Assembly (NCBI RefSeq): GCF_003020115.1
Contig: NZ_PYFX01000014.1
Coordinates: forward strand, 1 to 64,000
DNA length: 64,000 nucleotides
Direction: 5' to 3'
From: Bradyrhizobium sp. MOS002
GTDB taxonomy: Bacteria > Pseudomonadota > Alphaproteobacteria > Rhizobiales > Xanthobacteraceae
Below are positions 1 through 9,178 of this stretch, one piece after another. Each line of letters opens with the position of its first letter. Within the stretch, counting starts at the first letter, position 1. The position numbers and the translations under genes were made by a program. The notes beneath the pieces were generated by a model that ran no database searches, had not been told where the DNA came from, and saw only the letters and a list, made by a program, of their open reading frames with translations.

Positions 1-181
1 CTGGCTCCGCATCCAGGACAGAGGCTCGTCCCGCTCGTGGGACGGATGGTGATCACGGTCGCGGCGCCGTCACAGACGGCGCTCTCCACGTCAAACCCGC
101 GAGGGACCAGGGCCGACGGACGTAGGGCTCGCTGCATCATGTTGATTCCTTTGTGAAACCAACGCGAGCCGGCGCTTGACA

Positions 182-514
182 TCAAAAGTGAGTCAGAGCC
201 CCTTTTGGATGCCGCCAGGGGGTCCCAGTCGAACGCCGATTGACACCCGAATAGGGGCGCACGTATTTCGCCGGCATCAGGCGGGCGTCGTGGCCAAGCA
301 TTTGCAGCTTGCGACTGAGGTGATGCGCGCCGACGCAGGCCTCCATGCCGATCAAGCACGGCGGCAGGTTGGCGAGCCGCGTTTCCATCTGGCCGCGCGA
401 CCACTTCTGCCGCAGCACGATGCCGCCGCGCTGATTCTGACCAATGATGTGGAACGAGTTCTTGCCGATATCGATGCCGATGACGGCGGGCGAAGCGTCG
501 AGTTTCTGAGACAT
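182..514 (-). pseudogene. IS110-family transposase, N-terminal fragment
   Basis: This encodes the first ~110 residues of an IS110-type DEDD transposase. The start VIGIDIGKNSFHIIG carries the first catalytic Asp of the RuvC-like fold, and IGMEACVGAHHLSRKL and ARLMPAKYVRPY follow in the order usual for the family. The ATG at 514 is chosen because AAGGAG lies 8 nt upstream. Full-length IS110 transposases are 300-400 residues with a C-terminal transposase_20 domain. Here the frame leaves homology after KYVRPY and stops within about 20 residues, so the rest of the gene is missing. It is a dead remnant at the edge of a decayed region. I am confident of the family and cannot define the element ends. 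Confidence 0.85.
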
Positions 515-819
515 GGCGTGCTCCTTGTATTGGGCGCCCCTTGCCAGCTTCTCATACCGGCAGGGCCGGAGCACGGCCGGACCATTCCATTAGCGGACTT
601 GGAGCCCTCCCTGTCCCTGGCGAAGCCGTTGGACGTCATCGGTCCGGCTTGCAGATCACATTTGAACTATTCCGGTTTGCTCCTGAATCGAGAGGCAGAG
701 CGGGGGGCACTGATGGCACAGTCGTAGTACGTCGTAGTTTGTACCAAGCGCTAAACGAGCCGCGAAGAGCGCTCACGAAGCTCATGAAAGCCGGCCAGGG
801 TAGTGGCGGCAACTGGCGA
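515..819. other. Region without recognisable gene
   Basis: This lies between the IS110 stub and the terminator of the small exported protein gene. Open frames here only mirror each other and show no recognisable motif, ribosome site or codon pattern. It probably contains the degraded upstream part of the insertion element. Confidence 0.5.
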
Positions 820-845
820 ACAAGAAAGCCCCGCCGAAGCGGGGC
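820..845 (-). terminator. Rho-independent terminator of the PsiF-like gene
   Basis: Read on the minus strand, this is GCCCCGC-TTCG-GCGGGGC followed by TTTCTTG: a perfect 7-bp stem (828-845), a stable UUCG tetraloop and a T-rich tail. It lies 24 bases past the stop codon of the minus-strand gene at 869-1060, which it should terminate. Confidence 0.88.
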
Positions 846-868
846 TGTTGATGAGATACTGGTGAATG

Positions 869-1060
869 CTAGGCTTTAGCCATGCATTCTTTGACATACG
901 CCCGTTTCTTGGACAGATGGAGCCCCTGCGCAGAAGCCTCCTTTTTACAAGCCTTCTGCCTCGTTAGCCACTCGGGGTTCTGTGTCGCGCTCCCTGCAAG
1001 CGCGGGTGTGGCGATGGTTGCTGCCAGCGCAGCGGCGGTAATAATGGCAATGTAATTCAT
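869..1060 (-). CDS. Small periplasmic PsiF-repeat protein
   Basis: This is a 63-residue exported protein. A signal peptide (MNYIAIITAAALAATIATPALA) is followed by a mature part with a PsiF-type repeat: KACKKEASAQGLHLSKKR, then YVKECMAKA, with the two cysteines about 25 residues apart as in that family. The function of PsiF-repeat proteins is not well established; the name comes from a phosphate-starvation-inducible E. coli gene. The start at 1060 is preferred over longer frames because CCGGAG lies 6 nt upstream and the signal peptide begins exactly there. It is a single-gene unit with its own terminator. Confidence 0.82.
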   Translation of the reverse strand: MNYIAIITAAALAATIATPALAGSATQNPEWLTRQKACKKEASAQGLHLSKKRAYVKECMAKA

Positions 1061-1131
1061 AAAATCTCCGGAAGTGTGATGCACCAGGACTATGTTAGGT
1101 TCGCTGATCACGAAGGCAATGTGGAGGGCGC

Positions 1132-1545
1132 TCAAAATACCATCAAAGCGGTCCGGTTTTTGAGTAGGAAGGAGGCAGTGTGACGAAGAACCATGCAACG
1201 GCTCGCTTCCGTTCTGATTGCGGCCAACCGGGCTCGTCCCGATTTATCGTCTTTTTGAACATTACTTTTTGAAGTAGCGATCATCTCCTCAAGCATCACG
1301 TATCCAGTCACGTAATGCTTACGCCGACTCCGATCAAGACGAATGCAACCCACACCCATAAGGGTGTTGTCTCCCGCTGCTGTTTCATGCTCGCCCCAAA
1401 CTAGTTCGCGGCACTCAAGGTCGGGATCTGGCCCGACGCCGAAGAGCGCTTCAGCCGCCGTGGTGTCCGCTATCGCAGCGATTGTGTTGCAAAACTCCGG
1501 TTGAGACGACTCGCGAACCGTGATTCCGTTGGTTTGAGGCGGCAT
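1132..1545 (-). CDS. Hypothetical protein, possibly truncated
   Basis: This is an open frame of 137 codons that I do not recognise. Its composition looks protein-like, with an acidic stretch (GVGPDPDLECRELVWGEHE) and a central segment MGVGCIRLDRSRRKHYVTGYVMLEEM. The 5' end lies next to an IS1182-type transposase fragment that starts at about 1561 on the other strand. The natural start or promoter may therefore have been replaced by the insertion. No convincing ribosome site is seen at the ATG. It may be the tail of a longer gene or no gene at all. Confidence 0.35.
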   Translation of the reverse strand: MPPQTNGITVRESSQPEFCNTIAAIADTTAAEALFGVGPDPDLECRELVWGEHETAAGDNTLMGVGCIRLDRSRRKHYVTGYVMLEEMIATSKSNVQKDDKSGRARLAAIRTEASRCMVLRHTASFLLKNRTALMVF

Positions 1546-1560
1546 TTGCGGGAGCAGCGG

Positions 1561-2230
1561 ATGTTAGGTCGGCAGGAGAGCGGTCAGGGCCAGTTCTTTT
1601 ACTCCTTTGATCTCGACAAGGGATTGCCGGTTGATCACCTGGTACGGCAAATCGACGGTTTTCTGGACCTGAGTTGGGTGCACAACGAGCTCGCTCCATT
1701 CCTACTCCCACACTGGCCGGCCTTCGATTGATCCGGTGCTCATGATCCGGATGCTGGTCTTGGGCTACGTATTTGCACTTCGTTCCGAGCGTCGGCTCTG
1801 CGCCGAGGTCCAGGTCAATCTGGCTTATAGATGGTTTTGCAAGCTCGGCATCGAGGATCATATCCCTGATCACTCGGTGTTTTGCCGGGCGCGGCGCGAA
1901 CGCTTCCGTGAGAGCGATGCCTTACGCCGGGTTTTTGAACGTGTAGTGGCGCTGTGTATTTCGGCGGGGCTGGTCGGAGGCGAAGCGTTCTCAGTCGATG
2001 CGAGCCTGATCAAGGCTGATGTGAACAAGACTAGGCGACTTCCCGGCGACCAGCCTATTACCTGGCCAAAGGCGGAGGAAGCATCCCATGCGGTGCGCGA
2101 GTACATCGCAGCGCTTGACGCCACCAATAGCGATAAGGACGGCGATGAGGACGGCGGCGCACGAACATGCCGTTGCGGCAGTGGGCACGCGCCTATTTGG
2201 CGGATCGTCAGGTGGCCCCTCGGAGTTTAA
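1561..2230 (+). pseudogene. IS1182-family transposase fragment with frameshift
   Basis: This is the N-terminal half of an IS1182-type DDE transposase. The first part reads MLGRQESGQGQFFYSFDL, then VDHLVRQIDGFLDLSWV and HNELAPF. In the next frame it continues as YSHTGRPSIDPVLMIRML, the hallmark DUF772 segment, then LAYRWFCKLGIEDHIPDHS and VDASLIKADVNK, which holds the first catalytic Asp. The two parts are joined if one C is removed from the run at about 1699-1702 (HNELAPF|YSHTGRP), so a single-base insertion explains the break. Homology ends near 2150 and the C-terminal DDE half is missing. The element is inactive. Confidence 0.85.
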
Positions 2231-2329
2231 CGCATCCACACATTGATTGATTGTGGCCAATCGCAAGCTACTCTCTGTTGGGTTTTGGGAGAAGGTATGT
2301 CGAAACAGCCACGTTTAATCTCTGCGGAA

Positions 2330-2713
2330 GCAGCGGCTCAGTTAGTATTTTGCAGGGACAGGCTGCCTCTGAGTCAGATGGTCATCGACATATCAGTGGG
2401 ACCGGCGGCCAGTTGCAGTTCATTCGTGGAGGCTATGCGTCAAATGGGGGAAAATCGTTTATTTGTCTTTCGTATACTTATGAAAATAAAAGTGTGAAGA
2501 GGAGCCGCATTGGGGATGATGTCGGGCAACGTCGTAATCGAGCCTCGCTCTGATGTAATGTATGTCGTGACCGAATATGGAATGGTGAATCTTAAGGGGA
2601 AATCTGTTGCGGATCGTGCGAAGGCGATGATCTCGATCGCACACCCCGAGTATCGCCAGCAGCTTGAGCGGGAAGCGCGCGAAAACCGGTTGATGCCGCG
2701 TCATTATTTCTAG
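2330..2713 (+). pseudogene. Acetyl-CoA hydrolase/CoA-transferase, C-terminal remnant
   Basis: Two frames together give the C-terminal third of an acetyl-CoA hydrolase/transferase of the butyryl- or succinyl-CoA:acetate type. The first frame has ISGTGGQLQFIRGGYASNGG and KSFICLSYTYE. After a break near 2505 the second frame has GNVVIEPRSDVMYVVTEYGM, then VNLKGKSVADRAKAMISIAH, ending at the usual family C-terminus (ENRLMPRHYF). The catalytic N-terminal domain is absent. This is the debris of a housekeeping-type enzyme, flanked on both sides by IS1182 fragments, which suggests transposon-driven deletion. The family call is strong; the left boundary is approximate. Confidence 0.82.
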
Positions 2714-2832
2714 TGGCACTTGTTTGAGAACAGGTCATTTCCGCTGTTGGCCGATTCTGTTGAAAAGTCAGCTGTTGCGGCGCAGATGGATCAGTGATTC
2801 AGTCTGTCTAGTTGGCAGGACTGAAGATCATG

Positions 2833-2945
2833 ATGAGGCATCGGCAAGTCGAGCCGCTTTGTTCTATGAGTTCTCACTCGAGAAGCATATTCCCGCCGAT
2901 CGTCTGCTCAGGTCGATCGACAGGTTTGTTGAGCTCGGAGGCCGA
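2833..2945 (+). pseudogene. Second IS1182-type transposase N-terminal scrap
   Basis: MRHRQVEP in one frame and ALFYEFSLEKHIPADRLLRS plus IDRFVEL in another reproduce the first ~40 residues of an IS1182-type transposase. That segment is normally continuous, so there is a frameshift near 2850. It differs in sequence from the 1561-2230 copy (for example FYEFSLEKHIPADRLL against FYSFDLDKGLPVDHLV), so it comes from another element. Nothing of the catalytic domain remains. Confidence 0.7.
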
Positions 2946-3018
2946 CCGCGTTGCGGAGACTTGCATAACCGGTTTGGTTAAAAGATTGCTGCACATGAAA
3001 ACCGAGACCCAACTTATA

Positions 3019-4002
3019 TTCAACGACCTCGTCGGCCAGCGCTAGAAGCGAAGGTGGCACCGCAACGCTCAGCAATTTTGCTGTCTTCTGATTGATCACC
3101 AACACGAACTTGCTGGCCTGCAGAATGGGCAGGTCACCGGGCCTGGCTCCCTTTAATATCTTTCCCGCATACGAGCCCGCGTTGCGCCATCCCTCTGTAG
3201 GGTCGGTCGAGTATGACATGAGGAGACCGGCACGTCCCCATTCGGGGTAAGGACCGAATGCGGGCTTTCCTGATGCCGGTCATCACCATCGCCATTTTGC
3301 TGAACAGTAGCGGTTCGCCAGAGATGTAGATCGCGCTGACTTCATCATTGAGAGCTCCCGCGAAAGAGCCTTGCAAATCACTCGAACTTTTTACGTCGTA
3401 GAAAGTGATTTCAAAACCAGCTTTATCGGCAATCTTTTGCAGGGCCTCCCTTTCCTTTGTCAGCAAAGGCCCGGTAGAGGGACCTACAATGCCCAGTCGT
3501 TTCAGGTCGGGAACCAATTCTCTGAAAAATCCCAGACGTTTCTGCGCCATTGTCTCTTCGCCGCCGACTGCATTCATAATGTTGCCGGTAATCATTCCCC
3601 CGGGATGCGCATAGCTATGCGCTAAACCTAAGGCAATCGGATCGGCCGCAACGGCGGTGAATACTATTGGGAGGTCCGGATAGAATTTCCGGGTCGCGCC
3701 TATTCCCATCGCTGCTATCACCATGACGCGCGGCTTGAGCGAGGCCACACGAGCGGTTCGACGCGGCTGAAATCGCCTTCGAGAAATCGGGCTTCAAAGG
3801 AATAACCGGTCCCCTCGACCAGCCCCTCATCTGCAAGTCCCAGACGAAGCGCAGTTAATTGAATCTTCGCGAGGTCGGTATTTTCTTTGATGGGCGCGAG
3901 TAGACCAATCCGGGGACGATTGGCTTTCGATTGCGCTTGGGCGGACCGAGCCAGTCCAGCCAGTGCCATTACAGCCAATCTGACAAATTGCCTGCGGCGC
4001 AT
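3019..4002 (-). pseudogene. ABC-type substrate-binding protein (ABC_sub_bind), frameshifted
   Basis: Three frames together reconstruct a periplasmic substrate-binding protein of the ABC_sub_bind (TrpX-like) family, normally ~320-330 residues. The N-terminus MRRRQFVRLAVMALAGLARS with AQA is a secretion signal, followed by RPRIGLLAPIKENTD. A frame break near 3735 precedes VMVIAAMGIGATRKFYPDLP and IVFTAVAADPI. A second break near 3235 precedes LLMSYSTDPTEGWRNAGSYA, GKILKGARPGDLP and the family end VPPSLLALADEVVE. The normal stop codon is also gone, so the last frame reads on to 2908. Three independent lesions make a true pseudogene likely. No permease or ATPase partner is adjacent. Confidence 0.88.
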
Positions 4003-4940
4003 GGCCCCCCAAAAAGGCGACAACGCCTGCCCCTGTAGCCCGAGCTGCCGTGTCGGGGTGGCGAGCCTAGCAAGCTTGCCAAAGCAAAGCGGCTTCCGCA
4101 ATGGGTGACAACCGGTTCAGCCCTGACAGGCGACGAGACACGTCTTCGACCTTCAGCTGAGGGTCGATAGGGCCTCGGTTCAATACGGGGCTGCAAACTT
4201 CCACTCTACTTGAAAATAGCGGACGTCCTCGGCTTCGGGCGGCGAGTCCATTCAGACGGATGAAGCCTAGACAAACGTGGAAAGTAACGGCTAGTCATTC
4301 GCATGGGGTGGGTTCCAAATGGCTGCGACGGGCAGATGTCAGGCTGCGGCCTAGGGCCGGCGCTCAGGTCGACTTACAACCGCTTTCGGAGCGCAGCGGC
4401 CGATGGCTGAGGGCGAACTTGTTTCGCTTCCCCGGCGCGGTGTGGTCGCGGAAGCGAGGCTGTGTGGAGCTGTCAGAGGGCGACGTGATCGCGCTGCATC
4501 TTGTTGTCGAGCGGATCACGGAAGCCGGGCTGAAGGTGCGGCTGTCCGGCCGCCTTCGCGGCTGGGACGGCGCATCGCCTGTTTGGTCTTTGCTGGTGCG
4601 CAAGCGTTGAGCCGATCGGGCTGGAAAGCGTCTGGATCGCGAGAAGCTTGGCCACGCCATATGGCGGCGGTGGTGGCGCTCAGTTTCGACCTGAACAAGG
4701 AAACAGCGCTCGCAATGACGAGGCGCGCGGCGCCTGTTGCAACGAGATGATGTTCGCCTGATGCCTCAGAAGGTGGTCAAAGAAGGCGGCGAGATCGGCG
4801 AGTTCGAAGCCATGCTCGAGAGGAATGAACGCTGAGCGGCCGGACTGGATGCGGACTGATCCGTTTGCTGTCAATCCGGCAGTCAAAAAGCTTGCTGGCG
4901 CGATCCGATTGCTGGATGCCACGCGGCGGTCGCCAGTTAT
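4003..4940. other. Region without a recognisable gene
   Basis: Several overlapping frames exist on both strands. None has a recognisable domain, signal peptide or ribosome site. One plus-strand stretch around 4400-4600 contains LSEGDVIALHLVVERITEAG and could be a scrap of a real gene, but I cannot assign it. Confidence 0.4.
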
Positions 4941-5108
4941 CTAGCCGGTCGCCCTAGTCATCTTCTTGTAGATCCACTTGCGACCATCGTAGCGCCGCAG
5001 CACCTTCCCCCTCACTAGGCGACCCGTGATGGTTCGCCGCGGGAATAGAACGTCGACGACGTGCCATTCGTGGACCCAAGGGGCCAGAGGTTTGAGCGAC
5101 AGGAGCAT
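4941..5108 (-). CDS. Small hypothetical protein
   Basis: This is a short basic protein of about 55 residues. Its C-terminal part reads WVHEWHVVDVLFPRRTITG followed by RLVRGKVLRRYDGRKWIYKK. That regular alternation looks like real protein and resembles small hypothetical proteins I associate with Bradyrhizobium. The frame stays open up to 5270, but the upstream part is low-complexity and basic, so the ATG at 5108 is offered as the start without Shine-Dalgarno support. Function is unknown. It could also be the C-terminal scrap of a longer gene. Confidence 0.35.
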   Translation of the reverse strand: MLLSLKPLAPWVHEWHVVDVLFPRRTITGRLVRGKVLRRYDGRKWIYKKMTRATG

Positions 5109-6353
5109 GTGATGGGTTTCGGTTCTTTGTGCCACGCCGCGTCCTCCCGTGAGGGGGCCGCCGGGAAACAGCACGAACAGTGCAAGCCGGCGGCCCGGTC
5201 GGCCATTTCGAGTTGTGTCCGCTGTGCTTCCGAGCGGCATCCGTTGTGCGACGGCGCGATCCTCTCTCACGAGTTCGTGCCCGTCTATTCGAGAATGGAA
5301 TTAAGCTAACCGGTCAACCTTAACGCGGCTTGGAAGGTGCGGGATGAGTAACAATGGCAATGGCGTCGCTCGGATCTGCGCGAGCGTTGGCTTCGAGATC
5401 GTCGACATAGCTAGCGCGGTGCGGGCGGGACAAACGGCTGCGCGTGTCAGTTTGCAACGCATCCACGCGGAGCTGGTGGGCACATCTGTGACAATCCTGC
5501 GCGTCTTCGTCGAGACCGAGAACACAGAGGCGAAAATCGATGCGTTCACCTTGTGGGCGTTCACGACGTGATCACAGCCAAGCCTGAATGGCCGTCCGCC
5601 GGTTGAAGTGGCTGGAGGCGCTATGCTCTTCTCAGGGCGTTCGATTATCAGTCCGTACATCGTTCATTTGCTGGAGGACAAAGCGCGCGACACGCGACAC
5701 TTCGATCACCTGATGCAAATCATGCCGGACGAACTCGCCGGCATGATCTGCAGCCTCACAGACCTTTTCGGCATTGACGTAGGTAGCATTGCGCGCAGGC
5801 ACGGGGTCGAGCAAGGATTTGTCGTGTTGCCGCCGGCTGGTCTGATCGGAGGCAGGAGACCGTCGCATTCACGATCAGCAGCATTGACGACGCCTCCGGC
5901 GCCCTTCGCGTTGGCGAAGAACTTGGACGATTACCAATCTCCTGGCGTCACCTCCGCGGAGAATTTTCAAAGGCTTCGGCGGCCCTTTTAGCGTCACCCC
6001 AGAGACGATCGAGAACGTCGCTGAAACGATCCTGGAGCTTCAGCGCCAGCAGCGTCCTGAGGTGGCGGCGCATACTCGATCAGCGGCCTGGTGGAACTCG
6101 TGGCGGTCACCAGGGATGGTATCAGCGCAAAGATCCTAAAGCGGTGGCAGGAGGATCAACTTGGCGACGATCCAGCCGTCGCCGATGGATTGGGCTGCAT
6201 GGCGAGCACGAACGAAACAAAAGCAGACCACCAGCGCGCTTGTGGCGTCCGGCGTTGATCTGGACGGCCTCAGCCGCCTCCAGCGCGAACGCATGGAGGG
6301 AAAGGCCCGCAAAGGCACACTGCGCGCGGTCTAACCTGCATGTAGCAACGCGT
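5109..6353. other. Long stretch with only fragments
   Basis: No intact gene is seen. Plus-strand protein-like scraps occur: IVHLLEDKARDTRHFDHLMQ at about 5655, FSVTPETIENVAETILELQR at about 5990, and LVELVAVTRDGISAKILKRW at about 6095. The last two lie in neighbouring frames. They read like parts of one decayed gene running rightward. I do not recognise the family. Confidence 0.4.
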
Positions 6354-6452
6354 TTAATGCTTGTTCCAGTCGCGGCCGCCGAAGGCAGCAAAAATGCCGG
6401 CGAAGCAAAACAGCGCAGCGATCAGGACAACGACGGCGGTGAGGATAAGCAT
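6354..6452 (-). CDS. 32-residue single-span membrane protein
   Basis: This very short gene encodes a hydrophobic helix, MLILTAVVVLIAALFCFAGI, followed by a polar tail ending GGRDWNKH. The ATG at 6452 has GCAGGAG 8 nt upstream, which separates it from the longer open frame. The product would sit in the inner membrane with its short C-terminus outside the bilayer. Single-span peptides of this size are often regulators or subunits of larger membrane complexes, but no partner is adjacent. The ribosome site and clean hydropathy support a real gene; function is unknown. Confidence 0.55.
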   Translation of the reverse strand: MLILTAVVVLIAALFCFAGIFAAFGGRDWNKH

Positions 6453-6858
6453 GCGATCGCTCCTGCAGAAAGAAGCCGCCCGGTCAATCTGGCGAAACGA
6501 CCGAGCGGCAAAGGCTGTAAGGTGGACGCGTTCGAGAGCGCATTCCCGAAGGGGGCGGACCATCGGTCAGGATTGTGTTGAGAGCAATCGACGGCTGTCA
6601 TTAAGATTTACGGGAAACCTTAACGGGCAGACTCTCGCCTCAGTGACGCGAAGAGCCAACAGGCTGTTCGGGCGAACCCACACCTGATCCTGGCGAACCG
6701 ATCGGCAAGCCGTTCTCGCTCGTTCCGGCTCCCTGATTGCGTTCAGCTTGACACTCGGTGGCAGCTGCGACAAACCTGCTTAACGTAAGTTCTGGGCTCC
6801 TCGGCGCTCGTGTGACTACAATCATCCGTTGTCGATTGTAGCCATTCTTGGAGCGCAC

Positions 6859-7054
6859 ATGATTACGGCCGCCCAATGCAAGGACATCGCCAGGCAGTAC
6901 AAGGCACTTGCCTCAGCCGCCCAACACTTCCGAAGACCAAGCTTTTTTGTTGAGGAATGTCGCCAAGAGCTTTGCGGGCCTAGCTGGTCAATCGGACCGG
7001 CTTGGTTCTCTGGTGAGAGACGAAAAGCCTCCGAGGCTCTCCCGGATCGCGTAG
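6859..7054 (+). pseudogene. Small hypothetical protein with a +1 frameshift
   Basis: The start MITAAQCKDIARQYKALASA has GGAG seven nucleotides upstream of the ATG. From a run of six T at 6943-6948 the coding sense moves to the next frame: FLLRNVAKSFAGLAGQSDRL, then GSLVRDEKPPRLSRIA and a stop at 7052-7054. Removing one base near the T-run gives one continuous protein of about 64 residues. It resembles small Bradyrhizobium proteins that begin MI(T/S)AAQC. As written, translation continues in the wrong frame to 7068. The lesion is in a homopolymer, so sequencing error, slippage or a true mutation are all possible. Confidence 0.65.
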
Positions 7055-7069
7055 CGATTTTCGATTAGT

Positions 7070-8088
7070 GGGATGCAACCTGGTCGGCAGTCAGAATTTT
7101 ATCTTGCTCCGCCCGGGCAAGTGCCTTTGCCTGCTCCTCTGCGGTCGAGCTGTCTAAGATCTCGGATGAGTATTCAGAGTCAAATAAAACGAGAGCTTCG
7201 CGAGTTCCGCCGGATCCAGCAAATCTCCGCGAGCGAAGCCGAACGTGTTCTGTGGACGTGGAGCGAATTGGCCTTTTGAAGGCCGCCGAGTATTGTCGCC
7301 GTGCCGCGGATGAGCGGTCTAGCTCAAAGAACCATGTGCTCGGGCTTAGTTCGCCCGTCGGCCTGGCACTGCCAGAGAAGCTAATTCAGATTCAGGTCTT
7401 CGCGTTCTTGGCCCGCTGCTATGGGGCAAGCCTGACCGAAAGTTGAGTCAAATACTGCAATGCGCTCCCTGGAAGAGGGTGGCATCGCCCCGGACGTCGC
7501 GGCTTCGACGCTGCCAAGCTAACGGAGGCCGCTTCGTACCACCGCCAGCGGTTGAAGACGCGGTCTAAAGGGGAGGGCGCCGGCTCCGATCGGGCTGGTG
7601 GACCGTGCTTGACCCGGCACGGATGCTTTCCATCTGACGCGGCCGCCCTTCTCGTCATTGGCGGACGAGCTGGGACCGCATACCGGCCAGCATCGTGTGG
7701 CAAGGTGCCGCCAGATCAGGTTCATCCGGACTAGCATGTTGCATTCCCCGTCTTCGATGCGGGCACCTTCGGCCCCCTCTGTTTCAGGGAAGTTCCGCCG
7801 GGGCGGGGAAATAGCTTCGTGCAAGGCTGCGATACGCGGGTTCAGCGACTCGGCCGTCGGGCACATTGCCTCCTCGAGCCGACCCGGGACAGGGGCCGTT
7901 CGGCCCTGCCGACTTCTCTTGCGGCCTGCGCAGGTGCGTGCTTCATGAGCCCGCTCTCGGCGGCGGCGCCGAAGCGCTCGGCTCCCGTGCCTTGGATCAG
8001 GTGCGGACCTCCTAGGCACGGGGGCCGGATTAGCGCTGAAGAACCAGCATAGCGGGTACACTGCTCCGGCTTGCAACGTTGCTTTGGG
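7070..8088. other. Region without a recognisable gene
   Basis: Frames on both strands overlap and are rich in Arg, Pro and Ala, as expected for non-coding or antisense reading of GC-rich DNA. A plus-strand scrap around 7255-7440 (RIGLLKAAEYCRRAADE) has some protein character but no start signal. I find no domain. Confidence 0.4.
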
Positions 8089-8301
8089 CTAGCCGTCACG
8101 GAAGGGAATGCCAAAGTTGTCACAAGCGAGAGCGAATGACTCCTTGGCCTTCGTATCTTCGAAGCAGAAACGAGTTCCGACCTCCGCGCGATCGATCCAC
8201 CAATCGACGTTTGTACCTTTCGCGATGCGGGAGGCTTCCCCGCGTAACAGGTCCAGTTGTTTTCCGGCAGCACGAACGATCAGGCAATATTCTTTGGGCA
8301 A
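8089..8301 (-). CDS. Hypothetical ~70-residue cytosolic protein
   Basis: This is a compact soluble protein with no signal peptide or membrane span. Recognisable stretches are LPKEYCLIVRAAGKQLDLLR near the start and TNVDWWIDRAEVGTRFCFED in the middle, ending NFGIPFRDG. The TTG at 8301 is chosen because TGGAGGA stands 6 nt upstream, an excellent ribosome site; a longer frame starts from another TTG at 8322 that lacks one. Balanced composition supports a real gene. I do not recognise the family. It is a lone gene in a region of debris. Confidence 0.55.
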   Translation of the reverse strand: MPKEYCLIVRAAGKQLDLLRGEASRIAKGTNVDWWIDRAEVGTRFCFEDTKAKESFALACDNFGIPFRDG

Positions 8302-8575
8302 AATACCGTCCTCCAATGACAATCAGAACACGCGATTGATCGATACAAAAATGGAAAACTTGCGGTGGGGTCGGTTGATCGTGGCGCTAAGGAACTTGAA
8401 CACCGCGAAGGAGACAGCAGGGGGCTGCCGCGGCCCGCACAGTCCAGAATTCCGGGTGACAAGGTCTATGGGAATACAGGTAACGCCTGTGGACATCCAG
8501 CAATTCTGGCTCGCAATAGGTCCTGTTCACAGCCGGCAGAAGGGCCTTCACCCCAGCCTAGAAGAGCGCTGCAGT

Positions 8576-8845
8576 TCACGCCGGCGGGGCTTTCGGTTTT
8601 TGATTAGCTGCAGCACGAGCGGCGCCCTTCAAGGCCGCTTCGATGGTCTCGAGCCTCCTGCCTTTTCGGGATCTTCCGCTTTGCTGCTTAGGAGCGGATG
8701 ATCGGGACACTCTCGTAACTAGCCGCAGGTCGCTGCCGCAACTGGCGCATTCATAACGCTTCAGTTCGTAGCCTTTGGTCACGGGGAAAACAGCTTTGAG
8801 CAGTCGAGCTTGGCTACAAACGGTGCATCCGGCTTGGCCGTTCAC
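8576..8845 (-). CDS. Small zinc-ribbon protein
   Basis: This 89-residue protein has two CxxC knuckles, CTVC (residues 7-10) and CASC (33-36), separated by about 22 residues, as in a zinc ribbon. The segment AVFPVTKGYELKRYECASCG lies between and into the second pair. The C-terminus is a basic, alanine-rich tail (ALKGAARAAANQKPKAPPA). Translation starts at a GTG with AAAGGGGGG just upstream. Such small proteins often bind nucleic acid or partner proteins, but nothing specific can be assigned. It lies divergent to another small CxxC protein at 9014. Confidence 0.6.
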   Translation of the reverse strand: MNGQAGCTVCSQARLLKAVFPVTKGYELKRYECASCGSDLRLVTRVSRSSAPKQQSGRSRKGRRLETIEAALKGAARAAANQKPKAPPA

Positions 8846-9013
8846 GATCGCCCCCCTTTGGCTTTAGTGATCGAAGTGAGAACTGAGTCGTGGTTCCAGA
8901 GCAATAGCGGCTCATGCTGGCAGGCCTATTTTCGACTCGTCAGGCCGGTAGTTGCCCGGAGATGTAAACGCCGATCCATGGATTTACCGTCCTCACCTTT
9001 GGGCGGTCTGGTA

Positions 9014-9178
9014 ATGGCGCGCGGTGTTGACAAGGACAAGGCACCAACCCTCATCTGCAGCAGATGTCAGCGGCCAATGGAGTTTCTCGCGTTGCTGCCC
9101 GCAATTGCAAACCTACCCGCCGCCTACGCCTACAGGTGCATGCCCTGCGTGAGAGTTGAAACTATCGTTCTAGGTTGA
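9014..9178 (+). CDS. Small zinc-ribbon-like protein
   Basis: This is a 54-residue protein with two CxxC pairs: CSRC near residue 15 and CMPC near residue 45. The linker is hydrophobic (PMEFLALLPAIANLPAAYAY). The pattern matches a family of small Bradyrhizobium-type proteins with an aromatic-rich loop between two zinc knuckles. The ATG at 9014 is preferred over upstream in-frame codons because the upstream part is low-complexity and Arg/Ser-rich. The ribosome site is weak (GGGCGG). A longer form starting at 8810 cannot be excluded. Confidence 0.5.
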   Translation: MARGVDKDKAPTLICSRCQRPMEFLALLPAIANLPAAYAYRCMPCVRVETIVLG

